From Myrica gale (lineage: Eukaryota; Streptophyta; Magnoliopsida; Fagales; Myricaceae), in NCBI GenBank assembly GCA_963930655.1, contig OZ005615.1, forward strand, positions 15,704,001-15,768,000: a DNA stretch of 64,000 bases, given 5' to 3'. Shown here one piece after another: positions 47,331 to 60,177 of the stretch. Below the pieces are notes generated by a model. That model was not told where the DNA came from and ran no database searches. It was given only the letters and a program-made list of their open reading frames with translations. The translations under genes and the position numbers were made by a program. Position 1 is the first letter of the stretch. Each line of letters starts with the position of its first letter.

Positions 47331-48184
47331 CTGATTATTTCCAAGTGGTTTGGAGATGCTAATCGTGACTGGGTCTTGATTATTGTTGTTCTTATTGACT
47401 AGGAGTGACAAATTATATTATCGCCCATACTGTGCATGGTACTGTAGGTACTGTATGGAGTCTCCTGCTCAACATCTTCCTCCATAGTCATTCACACTCG
47501 ATCAAGGGCAATTTGAGTTGTTTGTGAAGGACCACACACCACTACCAGATTGTAGGTCCTGGACCAGTCTTTGTTAGCTGGTCCTATACTCAGCCTGTCC
47601 ACAGATTGGGTTCTAGTGCGCGCGAGATGACTGCCCCCCCGTCTCGGAGGTGAGATGGTAGGCTGTTTCGTTTTTCATCCCCGATTGATTGAAGGCTTAT
47701 TTTAAGATCTTCCCTACATTGATTGGATTCCAGACAACTGTGTCCCTAATAACTTCCCCTACCGTTCTTCCAGAACAATTGCTGGTACAGGCATTTGCCT
47801 ATAAACAGTCCAAGCGTCATCAACGTGCAAGGTTAATTGTGCTATAATTTAATTGAATTCTATCAGTTACAACTGGAATTTTTATAAAAAGGAATGTAAC
47901 AAAGAAATAAAATTTACGGTACGAGGAAAAAATGTTGCATAGCAGCTAATGCGAACCGGTTAAACCTAAATCACACGCTGACTTCAGCTTTCACTATCCT
48001 CTTTCCCTAACTTCTCTCCATCTTTTTCTTCAATTTTTCCCCCTTTTTTTTTTCCGTTTGAAATGATCTACTCTTTTTTCCCTTTCCTCCAATGTACAGA
48101 TACAAGAATGACTACGATGACTATGACTTGATGGGTTTTTCTGCATCAAAAAGTCCTATACCTCACTGTCATCTCCTCCAATCA
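47331..48184. other. Intergenic and 3' UTR side of the CID7-like gene
   Basis: No coding seen. The part next to 48185 is presumably the 3' UTR of the minus-strand gene. A T/C-rich run lies near 47990-48075. Confidence 0.45.
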
Positions 48185-51100
48185 TTATATCACAACTCGA
48201 AGCAGCCCTGGCTGGGCCTCGGTGTAGTCAAGGCCCTCTTCTTCAAGCAAATAACGTTGTACGGCAATAGGAAGTCTAGCTGGAGTGCGGGAACCCCTGG
48301 TGTGATGCCCTGTTCCAACACATATATAGACCTGTAGGCGCTGCTCTGCTGCCCTGGCCGTGCTCCTCAGAACGCTCAGCTCATTCTTCAAAACATGAAT
48401 CGCTTCACTAACATGCAGCCCATGCAAGTCTATCATTCGCTCCTGTCCTCTGCCATTGCCCTGCATCTCTGGTGAAACTGGGTTCCTAGAGAAATTGTTT
48501 AAAACACAGTAAATAGATAAACTAACACAATAATATACCCTGCCATTGCAGTTTCTCGCTGTGAATGTGCAAAGTTATCGCAATTGGCAATCTGTAATTA
48601 AAGTCAGGCTCTGTATAACAGAAATGGGACTACTGCCAGCATATCGTGCCATTAAGTTGCAGCAGTTCTACTGCCATCTTTCTTTTTCTTGATCCAGACG
48701 CAATGCTCCATTCTAACATCAAACAGGCACAAAATGGGCAGCAAGTGATAAGCTTAAAGAGCAGCAACCCCAACATGAGTAAAGAGGAGAGAGAGAGAGA
48801 TGGAAAGACAATTTCAAAATTTTAGATTGGCACGAAAAATGGTTCACGGAAGCTAACATGGAGATGTCAATCAGTCAGCAGCCAAGAATCTACTAATCTA
48901 ACCAGCCCTTTTAAAGATGAAGAGTACGGAATAAAAGATGGTGAACAAAATGAATTAACCAATATACTTCAGCATAGCCGTCACTGCTGAAAGTAAACCA
49001 AGAACAGCTGGGGACTACAAACCTCTGACGATAAATAGATTCTTGAGCTTTTCCATGAGCTGCCTTCATATGCATGTTGTGCAGTTGCCCTTTAACACTC
49101 AGTTCCTTTGCTAGAGCCTTATTGCCAATAAGGTATGCTTGCCGTGCCTATTTTTAGAAAATACACCATCAACTACGGAAACTGGAAAGCAAATAAATGT
49201 GGTAGCAGAGGCACACTTGGCAGAAAATTAATCACGAGGACTTTGAGTATAAGCATAATTGGGTCAGAATTCCGACTGCGTAATTTTCCTGTCTGACAGC
49301 ACAAAAGTGGTTATGCTTGGTACATTGCTGCCATATAACGAAAATGTTAGAGATCATCTATTGGTCAAATACATGTTCACATGTTTCTTAGGTTATGTTT
49401 GTGTTGTAAAATTTTAGTGTTGTTAAAATTTTAGGTATTGGGTTTAGTGAAAAAGTGAAGAGAGGTAATTTTTTATATTTTTTTGTAGTAAATAGTAATG
49501 ATTTGATGAGGAGAGAGAGATTATATTGTAATATTTAATTGTGTTAAAATTTTAGAGGGGGTAAAATTTTGGTACACAAACACACCCTTAATCAATGAAC
49601 CATTTAGATATATGCCCAATAAGTACCACCAGATTCTGTTTCTCTACTTTCTTTTAAATGAAATTTTCCCACATTGATAAGTTTCACACCTTTGTGCAAT
49701 GAAGAAGACTTGTCATATCTGTGGTCTGAAAAATAACACTTTTACCCACCTGACGTTCACTTTGTTTTTGTTCATAAATTTATGCCGCTTATCTATGCAT
49801 ATCTATATCAAGTTCTTCATAAACAGCATCATGCTCATCGGTCCAGAAAAAATGAGTTGCAACTGCCCAAAATTTTCTATAGTAGCATTTAATCCATTAG
49901 CAGTTCAGAAAAGTAGCATTGACCCACCTATAAAGTCTGTACCTGTTAGTTGCACTGTGATACTTTTTAAGTTTTTATACCTTCACCAAGGAATCAGCAC
50001 TGAAGCATTGCTTTTCAACTAAGAGAGCCAAATAAACAGAAAGTAGAACCACACTCGAATCTACTGAAGATAGGGAGAGAGAGAAAGGGGGGTGGAAAGA
50101 GGGTTGGAAGTGGTTTAGGGAAAGAGAGAGGTGAAAGCAGGTGAGGTTCCCTCTAGCGTATCAATCGTACTTTGGCATAAAGCATACCTCATACCACCAT
50201 AGGCTGCCAAAGTTTATTCTTATATGCCAAAAATATATTTTCTATTAAATATGTCAGCTAGGAAAAGAAAGAAACTAAATTGTTAATTTTTCTCAAGTAA
50301 AATACAGTAGACAAACTTCCAACGCATACCTGCTCAAAGTATGCATTACGCAGGCGTGCATGGTCACGAGCTTCCTCTCGCAGCTCAGAATACATATCCG
50401 CTGTCATCTCAACAAAGGTTAAATCCATTATTAATGGAGGCCTTCGTCCCACAATTGAAAGCATATAAAGACAAGAAATTTTGTTGACCAAATAATATTA
50501 CCAACTGCATCTCCAGTTTCAAGCCAAACAGGAGGTGTTCGAGAAGAACCACGATTTTGCATCCTGTCACCATATATTCCTCTCCCATGTCCACTATTGT
50601 AGGCACTAGCCAATGCATGAGAACTTCTACTTGAGCCAATAGCAGCATCAGCCGAACCATTTCTGTCATACTTCCATATACCAGAATCCTGAGATGCCAA
50701 TTTCCGAACAGCTGAAGCGAAATCTACAGCACCCCTTGATGGAGTAGAAGATCCAGACTTAAACAAAAGTATGCTGTCCTTGTCTGAATGAAAAGGATTG
50801 CCGTTTTGTTGGAGATCATCTCCAGCATATTTTGGAGGACCATTCTGAGTATCAGGAACAGTGAGTGCAGGGAAGTCCATTCCGCTAAGATTTGGGGCCA
50901 ACAAGGTCTTTGAGTTCATATTCTGACTGAAACCACCATCAACTTGGAGCTACAAAGAACAACAAAAATCTACGATGAATGCCATAACTACAAATATTAA
51001 ATTGAAGATATTGAAAGGAATAAAACAAACCATAAGTTCTGCAGACTGAAAAGACATGTATTGTTGTTACAACATGATATATGAAAAACAAGTTGATTCT

Positions 51101-52361
51101 TCAAAACAGAACACCACTGTCCCATAAAAACCATGGAGCCTAAAGCAAAATTATGCCGTAGCAACCAATAAGGGATAACAACGAAGCACAGTGCTATACA
51201 GTACGAAGAGGATGACCCAGAGAATCAAACTCTCCCCTGTACCAGGCCAACGATGAGGAACTGGAAGGTACACAGAAGAATATGGTCAAATTGAATCACC
51301 TCAAAACATTATGGGGATCCGGCTCTTCCCTGCCAAAAGAAGGCATCAGAGGTATTGCACTCCCTGGTTAGTGTCTTACCCCATTAGAATCATTCATACA
51401 TTATATAGTTTTCAATACCGTGAGGGATAACGCCCCATTCCGAAGACATTTATAAGCTAACATCAGACAGACGGGCAGAGTGCAATGCAGACGTTATCCA
51501 TAATAAGACTTTTTTTTTCATTTGTGCCTCAATCTTGCAGCAGCTTATTTGTTTGTAAAGAATTGAGCCTACCTCTAACTGCGTAAGCATCTCTATAGTC
51601 AGGTTTAAATCACATCCATTGGCAAAATAAACTTCCGCAAGACTTTCAGCAGCAAAACCAGGGAACTGAGAAGCCAATAACTCAAGAGGGTTCATGTCAT
51701 TATCCTCCACAATTGGATGCTCACCCAACATATCGGTCATAAATACATGTCTAGAATTGCCATCATAAGGGGTCCCCTCTCCACCATGGCTTACAAGCTG
51801 ATTAGTGTTCACAATTTGAGTGTCCCATGGTTTAGCTGACATACGCAGAAAACTAGCCGAAGATACATCTTCCCCAAATGATGAAGCAGAGTATCTCAAC
51901 TTTCCAGAGATGCTGTTACCGTTAACACCGTGTGAAGATAATTCCTGCTGCTCATTCAGCAAGTATCCACTGCCCGCAGAAGCAGGAAACCTTGACACTT
52001 CACTATCATCACAGAAGGACAAACCAGCCAAAGATAGGTTCCCACTGCCTTGAGACTCCTCATCTCCCGTGACCTTAAAGTCAGGAGTAATATCATCAGG
52101 GAGTTGGTAACGCCAGTATTGATGGGCTTCTTCATCAGAATTATTTGAGGCAGATGACTCTGATCTATCTAGAACAGCTTTCCCTGAAGTCCCAGATGTA
52201 GCAAGCCTTGCTTTAGCATCTGCTGTGCCGGTGCTTCCAGATGATGATGACCTGAGGGCAAAGGGAACAAACTCTGCTGCATTGGGATTCAAAGTTGTCA
52301 ACTTGTTTGGGCTGCTGAGGTTTGCATCCTTAGTTGGGGTTCCTTTCTTGGACAAGCTCAT
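48185..52361 (-). CDS. CID7: CID7-like PABP-interacting protein with PAM2, CUE, DUF1771 and Smr domains
   Basis: Coding exons on the minus strand: 52361-51573, 50949-50502, 50400-50330, 49147-49023, 48485-48185. All have GT/AG borders and phases that add up to 577 codons plus stop; Arabidopsis CID7 is about 570. Residues 23-36 (TLNPNAAEFVPFAL) form the PAM2 motif that binds the MLLE domain of poly(A)-binding protein. A CUE-like ubiquitin-binding segment lies at about 222-263 (NPLELLASQFPGFAAESLAE). DUF1771 is at about 413-478 (DMYSELREEARDHARLRNAY). The C-terminal Smr domain, from about 495 (MIDLHGLHVSEAI, ICVGTGHHTRGS), belongs to a nuclease/nucleic-acid-binding family. The order matches CID5/6/7 proteins, and only CID6/7-type proteins have Smr. 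It probably acts in cytoplasmic mRNA metabolism. No lesion was seen; it is the only intact host gene in the window. Confidence 0.93.
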
Positions 52362-52435
52362 TATTTACTCAAATGGAGACAAAAGATTAGGTATTATGGA
52401 ATAAACTCAAGTTTCCGTAAGCTTCACCCAAAGCC

Positions 52436-53517
52436 TGCAGAAAAGTCAAATTCAAGAGGACAAATTTGTCATTTTCGGACACACCCAAGTGAATAAAGTC
52501 CAGTACTTGACACTAATGATCTCAAATACCGTGTCGCAAATGATAGAGTGCCAAATATGAATAAAACTCAACACCTTTGAGCAGGTTTGCAAACTAAAAT
52601 TTTGGCCAAAAAAATAACTTCAAAATAATCTCTCCCTATCAAATCATCTCTTTTCATTATAATAAACATTAAAAATTCATTTAAATTATATTTTTCTTCA
52701 CTTTTTCACCAACTCCCATAAAATTCTATTTTTTCATTACTTTCTCTCAAATTCCAAAAAAACTCTAATCCACTTCAATTTTTACAACATTCTGAAAATT
52801 TCCATAAAATCTTGGTTTGCATACATGACAATATCTTTATGACCATTTTCAGAAAATTAACTTTCATGCCTTGAGCTAAATTAAATAAGAAATAAGTAAT
52901 AAGTAAACGGAGGTGCCAGCTGAAAACTGCGCTTAAAAGTGTACACTGTCCATATTCCTCACAAAAACTAAACCAACCGTTAAATGCATGAAAGGATCCA
53001 TTAGAATCTAAGTAAAGCTGACATTTTTCACCGAACAGCTTTTAGTAAGTAAAATACTTTGGGAAAGCGATGAAACAAATCTAATTAACGGATGAGATTG
53101 CACAAAGATATGCTTAAACCCCCGGATTCTTGCGTCCATCAGACTAAACAAATTTCAACCGGAACCACAGTTACAACAACACAAAATGCCCTGATAACTA
53201 CTACACATGATGTAATCGCAGTAAACCCTAAGCACCACATAGAAAATTAATGTTTACCACAGCTTATCTTAAAATCAAGCACAATAACTAAACGAAAAAT
53301 CGAAGTCACCAGAACCAGAAAAGCAACTGCGAAGGAAACTATGCCTTCCCCTCTCTCAAGAAAATCGATCTTAAGAGATCACAATTAAATCAACAACCAG
53401 AAAATTGAGGAAAAAAAATAACCCATACAAAATCCCACACGGTTAAAAGAAGCTTGCAAATCTACATAGGTAGAAAAAGGTAGAAGAAGGATCTATTACA
53501 TATAAGTAGGATATACC
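52436..53517 (-). other. Probable 5' UTR intron of the CID7-like gene
   Basis: On the minus strand a good donor (GCGAAG before GTATATCC) ends a leader exon at about 53518. An acceptor (TTTTCTGCAG before GCTTTGGG) opens the leader that runs into the ATG at 52361. The intervening sequence is AT-rich and non-coding. Leader introns are common in plant housekeeping genes. Confidence 0.6.
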
Positions 53518-53800
53518 TTCGCGAATCAAATCGAAGGGATCCATCGGCCGAGATTGGATAAGATGAGATAGAAGATAGAAGATAGAAGAAGAAGAAGAAT
53601 AAATGCTTTCCGTAGGGTTTCGAGCTACAGGATTCCCTTCAACTATTTTATCTCAGCTTTCACAGGCCTCTGTCAATCTCTCTCTTCTCTCTATTTTTTA
53701 AGTCTTCACAGTTTCAAACCCTTCAGCTAATCCCAGCACCACCACGGCACCACCACAAAAATATAAAAAGAAGACACCCTACCCTTGCCACTCGATTTGA
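53518..53800 (-). promoter_or_regulatory. Leader exon and putative promoter side of the CID7-like gene
   Basis: The region just upstream of the leader intron donor is GAAGA/CTCTCT-rich (53570-53600, 53680-53695, 53808-53825), like many plant core promoters and 5' UTRs. No clear TATA box was identified, so the transcription start is uncertain. Confidence 0.4.
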
Positions 53801-54311
53801 CCTCTTTCTCTCTCTCCTCTCCCTCTACAAATTTTATAGAATCGAATATGCTTTTTTTTTTTTTTTGAGTATTTGACCCTCTAATTGCGCGGATCAATAA
53901 GCTAAAATACAAGAGAGTTGAAAAAAAAAGATATGCTCAAAAACGCATGAACTATTGCTATAATACCAAAGATAAGCATGATAACGACGTTGTTATCAGT
54001 AATTGTTCTACTGTTTTAACAAAAAAAAATTCTTCTCAACTCCTCTAGCAAAAAACTGTCATTCTTAACCATCCTATATTTTATTTTGGCGTATGAAAAA
54101 TTTGTTACACCTAATCCTTACACCAGATTAAAAGAGACCTGACTCAACTAAGAAAGTACAGACATAACACAATACTTGAATCTAACCTATAATTTTAAGT
54201 ATTTGTTTAGTTGCGAGTATGCATGTGGAGAGATCAAATTCTGGCTCCTTCCTCTCCACACTCACAACTGTCGTAGGTTTTCTGAGTTCTGATGGCCAAC
54301 TCTCAAACTAT
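53801..54311. other. Intergenic, no gene recognised
   Basis: AT-rich sequence with an A/T homopolymer run at 53851-53866. The last part grades into the dispersed repeat copy B. Confidence 0.45.
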
Positions 54312-54626
54312 ATTTATCCTTCCACCACACTATTATATTTCATATAAGCTAATAGGACCGAAATATTATCATTAATAAAATCTATAGTGTATATAATTAT
54401 TAATTTTATAATTTGTAACTCGTTGGACTCTCAAATTGTTTCCAAAATAATTTCACAAATAAATATGTATCATATATTCATTTCAAAAAAAATATTTTCA
54501 CAAAATTCCTCTAGCCAGAGATTTTTTTTTTCTTGAGTCCAACCCTATACATATATACTTGAATATACAATCTCATGAAGAGATTGGTGGATTTCTTATT
54601 GAGTATTTATACCAACTCATTCATCA
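54312..54626 (-). repeat. Dispersed repeat, copy B (LTR-like)
   Basis: The reverse complement of this segment aligns with 35163-35469, sharing GAGAGTCCAACGAGTTACA, TTGGACTC and GGAAGGATAAATA. The two copies have diverged noticeably. They appear to be remnants of one LTR family in opposite orientations. Confidence 0.65.
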
Positions 54627-54759
54627 TGCACAAAACCCAACATTGTCTGAAATATTTGACCTAAAAAGATCATCTACAAATAACTCGATCATAGTACAAG
54701 TACACAATAAACAAATCTGCACGAACATCTCAGGTCTAAGGATATCATAAATATTGACT

Positions 54760-57080
54760 TTTGTGCACAATCGAGATTTTGATGATTACAATAAATAGAT
54801 TAAGTTTATAAAATGGACATCTTCAAAGATGAAGACGATTTGAGAAAGAGCCAAAGACTTGAAGAAAGAAGATCAAGAACATGCAATGAGCTCAAAAGTG
54901 AAGATTCATGACCTTAGGGTATATCCTTGTAACTCTTTGTTTCACTTTAGACAAGGATTATGAATCACACTTGCATATCTTTCAAAACGTGTATAAAGCG
55001 TTTTAAGTTTTGTTTGAAAGATTAAAATATTTTTAAAGGTTTCAAAACACCTCAAACAAACTCTCAAACCTTTCATATACATATGGGAAGTAAGACTTTA
55101 AAATTGGGTGTTTAAAAGTGGTCAAAAACATTGTTTTAAAAGAACTAGATCATGTGCTTAAGTTGAGGAGGTCGACCGGCTGATTAAGTCGTCCACCGGT
55201 CATCGACCGCTTGGTATAGCAGTCGACCGACTCATTTTAACCGACGAATCCCAACGGCTATAAACGACTAGTAATATGTGGCTTGTAAATACACATTCAT
55301 AACGTCTAAAACCAATACACAATGACTACATATCATTTAGATCACTTGTGACATATTTCAAACTTTCATATTTCATATTTCTTAAATTATTCACACAAAC
55401 ACACTTTCATATCCTTATCTTTGTGTGAATAAAGAGATAGAACTTTCCACTTTCATATCCACTCTTAAAGAGAGTTTTTGTTCTTCAATCTTCGTACCAA
55501 GAGAGTTTATTCCTTTAGTTAGGTTGTTCACTAACGAAGAAGCTTAGAGAGGGTATATCTCAATCTTGGTCGGGTTGTGATTGGTGAGACCAAAAATCAC
55601 TTGTAAGGGTTTGAGTGTTGAGCCCAGGAAAAACATTTGTACGATTCTCTAGCACCCGGAAGCTAGAGTGTAAGCTATTTTAGAATAGTGGGAAAACCTC
55701 AAGGCTCGGTGAAGGAGCTTGAGGGGTGGATGTAGGCGGGTTTGCCGAACCACCTAAAAATTAAGTGTTTGCTTCTCTTACCTTTCTCTTTTCTTTTATC
55801 ACACATTTACACTTGTTGCATATTATATACTTGTGCTAATTAGTAGTTTACTTTGCAAACACGTCTTTGGGGGTTAAAACCAGAAAAGTTTAGAAAACCA
55901 ATTCACCCCCTCTTATGTTGCCTTAATCCTAGAACTCACAATTGGAGCAAGGTGCTCATTATACAAGATTTAACTATCTTGAGTTAGAATGACAACTTCA
56001 AGCTTCAACACTCATGTTGAAGGGCTTTCTACACTTAGACCTCTATTTTCTGATGAAAATGATTATGCATATTGGAAAGCTAGGATGAAAATTTGTATTC
56101 AATCCATTGATTATGATTTATGGTTATGCATTTTGAATGATCCACATATTCCTACTAATAAAGTTGGAGAGTTTGAAAACAAAAATGAATATTGTGACCT
56201 AGACAAAAAGAAATTTTCTTTACAAGCTAGAGCTATGAATATTTTTTATTGTGTTTTAGATAAATGTGAGTTTAATATTACACAAATGCTTAGGAAATTT
56301 GGCATGCTTTAGAGAATACTTATGAAGGAACTAATGTTAACGATGAAAGCTCCTCCGAAGAAGCTAGAGAAATCGCAAACATGTGCTTCATGGCTCTAGA
56401 AGACAATGAGGTATATTCTTCCGATGATGAACCTAAACTTTCTTATGTTGAACTTCAAAATGCCTTTGATGAGCTTCTTGGTCAATTTGAAAAATTAGGT
56501 TCAAAATATACATCCTTGAAAAAGAAACTCATTTTTATCTCACAAGAAATTGATTCATTGAAAAATGAGTGAGATACTCTAAAACTTGAAATGATTTATT
56601 CCAACAAAAAGCTTTAGATTTTGAAAATGAGAAAAATGCTTTGAATAGGAAAATAATCTTTCAAAGCAAAATTATTGAAAAATTTACTCAAGGAAGCAAA
56701 CCATTAGAAAACATGCTTAGTAGTCAAAGATGTGTCTTTGACAAAAGTGGCTTAGGCTGCAAACTTTCTATTCACCAAAAATATTTTAAGAATTATTTTG
56801 TAAACGCTAAGTCTTTTTGTAAACGCTAAGTCTTTTTGTGCACCCACTCAAACATGTCATTTTGGCAATAAAGATAGGTATCTTATTTTTGATTGTGTAT
56901 TAAATAAACTTGGGAGCGAGACTCTCAAGAAAGCATGGGTTCCAAAAGAAACAAAAACTAACATTATAGGACCCAAGAAGGCTTGGGTACCAAAAATGGT
57001 TTCTCGATTCTCTTGTAGGATGAAGCAACAAATGGTTCTTGAATGAAACTTGCCTATCAAGAAGGCTTGTGATATTCGAT
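54760..57080 (+). mobile_element. Ty1/copia fossil, SIRE/Maximus-like: partial LTR plus gag region
   Basis: The leader (54760-about 55900) resembles the long LTR of SIRE-type copia elements: GATTTTGATGATTACAA near its start, GGTCGACCGGC-type words, and CAATTCACCCCCTCTTATG near its end. A gag region follows from 55989, with the UBN2/DUF4219 signature RPLFSDENDYAYWKARMKIC and IQSIDYDLW. A coiled-coil-like stretch (56381-56570) and a zinc-knuckle-like CHFGNKDRY region with paired KKAWVPK motifs lie near 56850-57000. Protease, integrase, RT and the 3' LTR are absent. It is a truncated fossil with several breaks. Confidence 0.8.
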
Positions 57081-57087
57081 GACAAAC

Positions 57088-57278
57088 AAATTTTTTTAAA
57101 GTGAATCAGTAGGGCCAAAGAAAAAAACAATGTCCATTAGGGATAGAAACCTAAAGGAGTGGACATCGATAAAACCATCGAAGCCAAATTTTTTCAAAGT
57201 GAATTAGTAGGGGCAAAAAAAACCATGTCCATTAGGGATATAAACCTAATGGAGTGGACATCAATAAAACCACCGGCC
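57088..57278. repeat. 98-bp tandem duplication with internal hairpin
   Basis: Two units offset by 98 bp share AAGTGAAT.AGTAGGG, ATGTCCATTAGGGATA and GGAGTGGACATC. Each unit can fold on itself because TGTCCATTAGG pairs with CCTAATGGA..GGACA. Confidence 0.85.
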
Positions 57279-58640
57279 GTAATTTTTTTTCCATGCTTTA
57301 GTATGTTGTGTTGTATGCCATATGGGGAACAAACAAACTACCAAAAAACATCACATGTAAGCACGGACTGCCAAAACATCACGGTTTTTGGAACAATGAT
57401 GGGTCTACAATCATTACTTAACAATACTTACCATATAACTTCCCTTGACATGGAAAAATGAGTTACAGTTTCAGGCAACCCTTTACACATAAATTCACAT
57501 GCTTCATTTTCCATAAAGGTAAAATTCATTCTCGAGTAAATCAGAGAATGAGGAGCATTTTGATGTGTCAATGATGAAGAGATAACAGGGCACATCAACC
57601 TTCATGATGGTGGCTATGTATTCGTAGTTGGGTGCTCCTAGTTTGTCATCTTTGACACATCCGTGTTGAACTCGGCTATAGCAAGTTTAATGAGCCTTGC
57701 CACGTGTTGCTCATCTTACCAAAGGTTTCTAAATGATGACATGGCAGCCTAATTGGAAAGGAGGCACGCACCAAAAGTCAATGATTTAACTAGCGAGCCC
57801 TACAGTTCTTCCATAAGTAATCAAATACAATTTCTCCCACAAATCGAAAATTCCTTATGTCCCTAAATTGTCACACCACATGTAAGAGAAATAAAAATTA
57901 ATAATGCTCGGTTATTTAAACACTCCATTGTGATAGTGAGAATAAGAAATGAATCCCATTAAAAAGAAAACACGATCTACTTTATGTGGTACAAATGAAT
58001 CAACTTAAATCGTAGAACAAAAAAAATTAATCAACTTAAATACAAAAATATCATAAAAGAAACATTTCAATTGCGGAAATGATGTTCAGTAAAAGAATAA
58101 TGAGCCAATGAGCAAGTAGGTAGAAGGGATATTGCCCAAATATTAGAGGGAGAGAAAGCACAGAGCGAAAAGCAATTTTGAACAGTGAAGTAGCTTTCCC
58201 ACCGTTTTTGATCAGCCAAAAAGTTGCTTTTTTGCGCGCATACATAAGCATATCTCTGGTTCGATTCTACGTTGTCCACTTCATAAATTCATAAAAAAAG
58301 GCTTCGTTTTGCTCTTGTTCAATCATGGACCCTGGTGCTTCAAGCGGAAAGGGACGACAGTCTTCCCGCTAAGAACAAAGAGGCCAGTGATGTGCCTGGA
58401 AGTCCCAGCTTCCCGTTCAATGGAAGCCTACAATGCCAACGTTGTCTGACCACGACTCAACGTAACCACCAGATGATAAGCTACTAGAGGTTCGAGAAAC
58501 AGGCAAGTGATGATTTAGAGGGTAGACCAATTTTTTTTTTTGAAAGATTGCTGTTTGTTTATTTTATTCTAGTATATAAAATCCTAATGCACCATTTAAT
58601 TTGTGTTAACGTTGATCTCCTATTGTATGGGCATATGGAC
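57279..58640. other. Intergenic, no gene recognised
   Basis: Short open frames only. A segment at 58326-58420 (ATGGACCCTGGTGCTTC...) has a plausible start codon but no recognisable continuation. The last few hundred bases may belong to the transposase remnant that follows. Confidence 0.4.
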
Positions 58641-58654
58641 AACAACAACAACAA

Positions 58655-60177
58655 CGACATCTAGGAGGAGGGGGCGTGGGAAGGCCAAGGGAACAATGTT
58701 TGAAAAGTTACCAAAGAAGGGACAAATTGCTGTCGAGGTTCCTATACAGGTGCAAGGGGACCCGACTGTAATGCCCGAAACCTGACAGTTAGGAGGTTAC
58801 TTCTATACAAAAAATCAGTGAAAACTGGCAAAAATTAGGGATACAAATCGGTTATTACAAAATAAACAATATTAATAACAAATTTACGTTTAAAACTTTA
58901 AAAACAATTGAATAAAAACACTTTGTTTAGAACTCTTTAAAAACTGAAAAATAACAAAAAAAACTCTTAATCTAACTGAAACTCTAAGCCTTCTCTCAAC
59001 TACCCGCTCATTCTCCATATATCACGATTCTCGGAATGCTCCAAATATCATATGAAAATAGAGGACAAATAAGGGGTGAGTTCGATAATTCAGAAAGCAA
59101 AATCATTATGCTATGATGCATTTCAAGAGCCACATTTAAGAAGTAAAAATTAATAGAAAATTGTAAATCTCAATCCAAATAACAATATAACTATAACTAC
59201 AAAATAATTTTTATCTTTCATAATAATCATATAGAAAATCTCTTTGGCAATAACTTTTGGGTCACGTTTAAACTTGTGACTGGGTTGTGCAGTCCGAAAA
59301 CTCTTTGTGCACTCATTGTTCCAATTGCAGTAACTTTGAACTCTAGGCCTCAGGGTTTGAAAAAATTACACATCTCATTCAATAATCATCCACAAAATAC
59401 CGTAAACATATGAAATCATGAGATAAATCACAAATAATAATATAGACTTTAAAAAGGCTCGTGATTACATCAATGCATGCATAAACATTCCATAACATTT
59501 TACTGTAAAATAATGCACGTAAAACTCAGAGAGTTTTCAATAAATCATGCAATTTCTCAAATATCAACTCAGTCTTTTACGAAAATCTAGCATAATAACC
59601 CCGCTTACCTCGCTCTTCATAACACTTGAACTCTTCATCCATTAACCTCCAAGACCACAAGAAACTAGACTAGAACCTTCGAAAAAATGTTTGATTTCTC
59701 ATTCTCCCAATCAATACACAATATCGCAGAGACTAACAAAGTATTTGTAAAAGACTAATTGCAACCCTATTTAAAGGACTCTAAATTTGAAAATATGATA
59801 AGAATGACTTACTATCCATTTTAAAATTCAAACATATTCTAGAAGTATTCAAATTCAAAACTTTAAAATCTAAAGAGATAAAGATAAAACATATATTTTT
59901 CAAATTTCAAACACTTTATAAAGATAACCTTTTCAAATCAAATCAATATTTCAAATTTTAAACACTTTTAAAATAGAATAAAATTTTCAAATAATTCAAA
60001 ATTCAATAAAAATAATAATAATATTTAAATAATAAGAAGAAAATCCAGGGTGCTACACCGGCCGGTGACAATGAAATGATATTTAAGGAAAGAGTTACCT
60101 ATCTCATACGACATTTCACCAATATCCAATATAAGAGCCGGTGTAAGGTCCCAAAACAAGAAAAAGATGAGTTGTAG
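58655..60177 (+). pseudogene. En/Spm-type plant transposase fragment, split by a solo LTR
   Basis: Before the insertion the frame encodes RRRGRGKAKGTMFEKLPKKG then QIAVEVPIQVQGDP. After it the frame resumes with AGDNEMIFKERVTYLIRHFT and NIQYKSRCKVP, ending at TAG (60175-60177). Basic RGRGKAKG, a KGQIAVEVP strand and a following F..RV.YLIRH helix resemble the Ptta/En/Spm plant transposase family. Only the N-terminal portion is present and the frame stops shortly afterwards. It could be part of the same transposon as the CACTA-like end at 60636, but that is not shown. Confidence 0.6.
58767..60057 (-). mobile_element. Solo LTR inserted in the transposase fragment
   Basis: A 1291-bp segment has TG...CA ends (TGTAATGCCCGAAACC ... 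GGGTGCTACA), read on the minus strand as TGTAGCACCC...CATTACA, the style of Ty3/gypsy LTRs. Flanks CCGAC (58762-58766) and CCGGC (60058-60062) are a 5-bp target duplication with one difference. The interrupted transposase frame continues exactly across the site once the LTR and one flank copy are discounted, which supports the borders. Confidence 0.8.

Noticed and set aside
58326-58480. Histone-like start (MDPGASSGKGRQ)
   Set aside because: The frame closes after about 15 codons and the following bases do not give a histone fold in any frame that I can follow.
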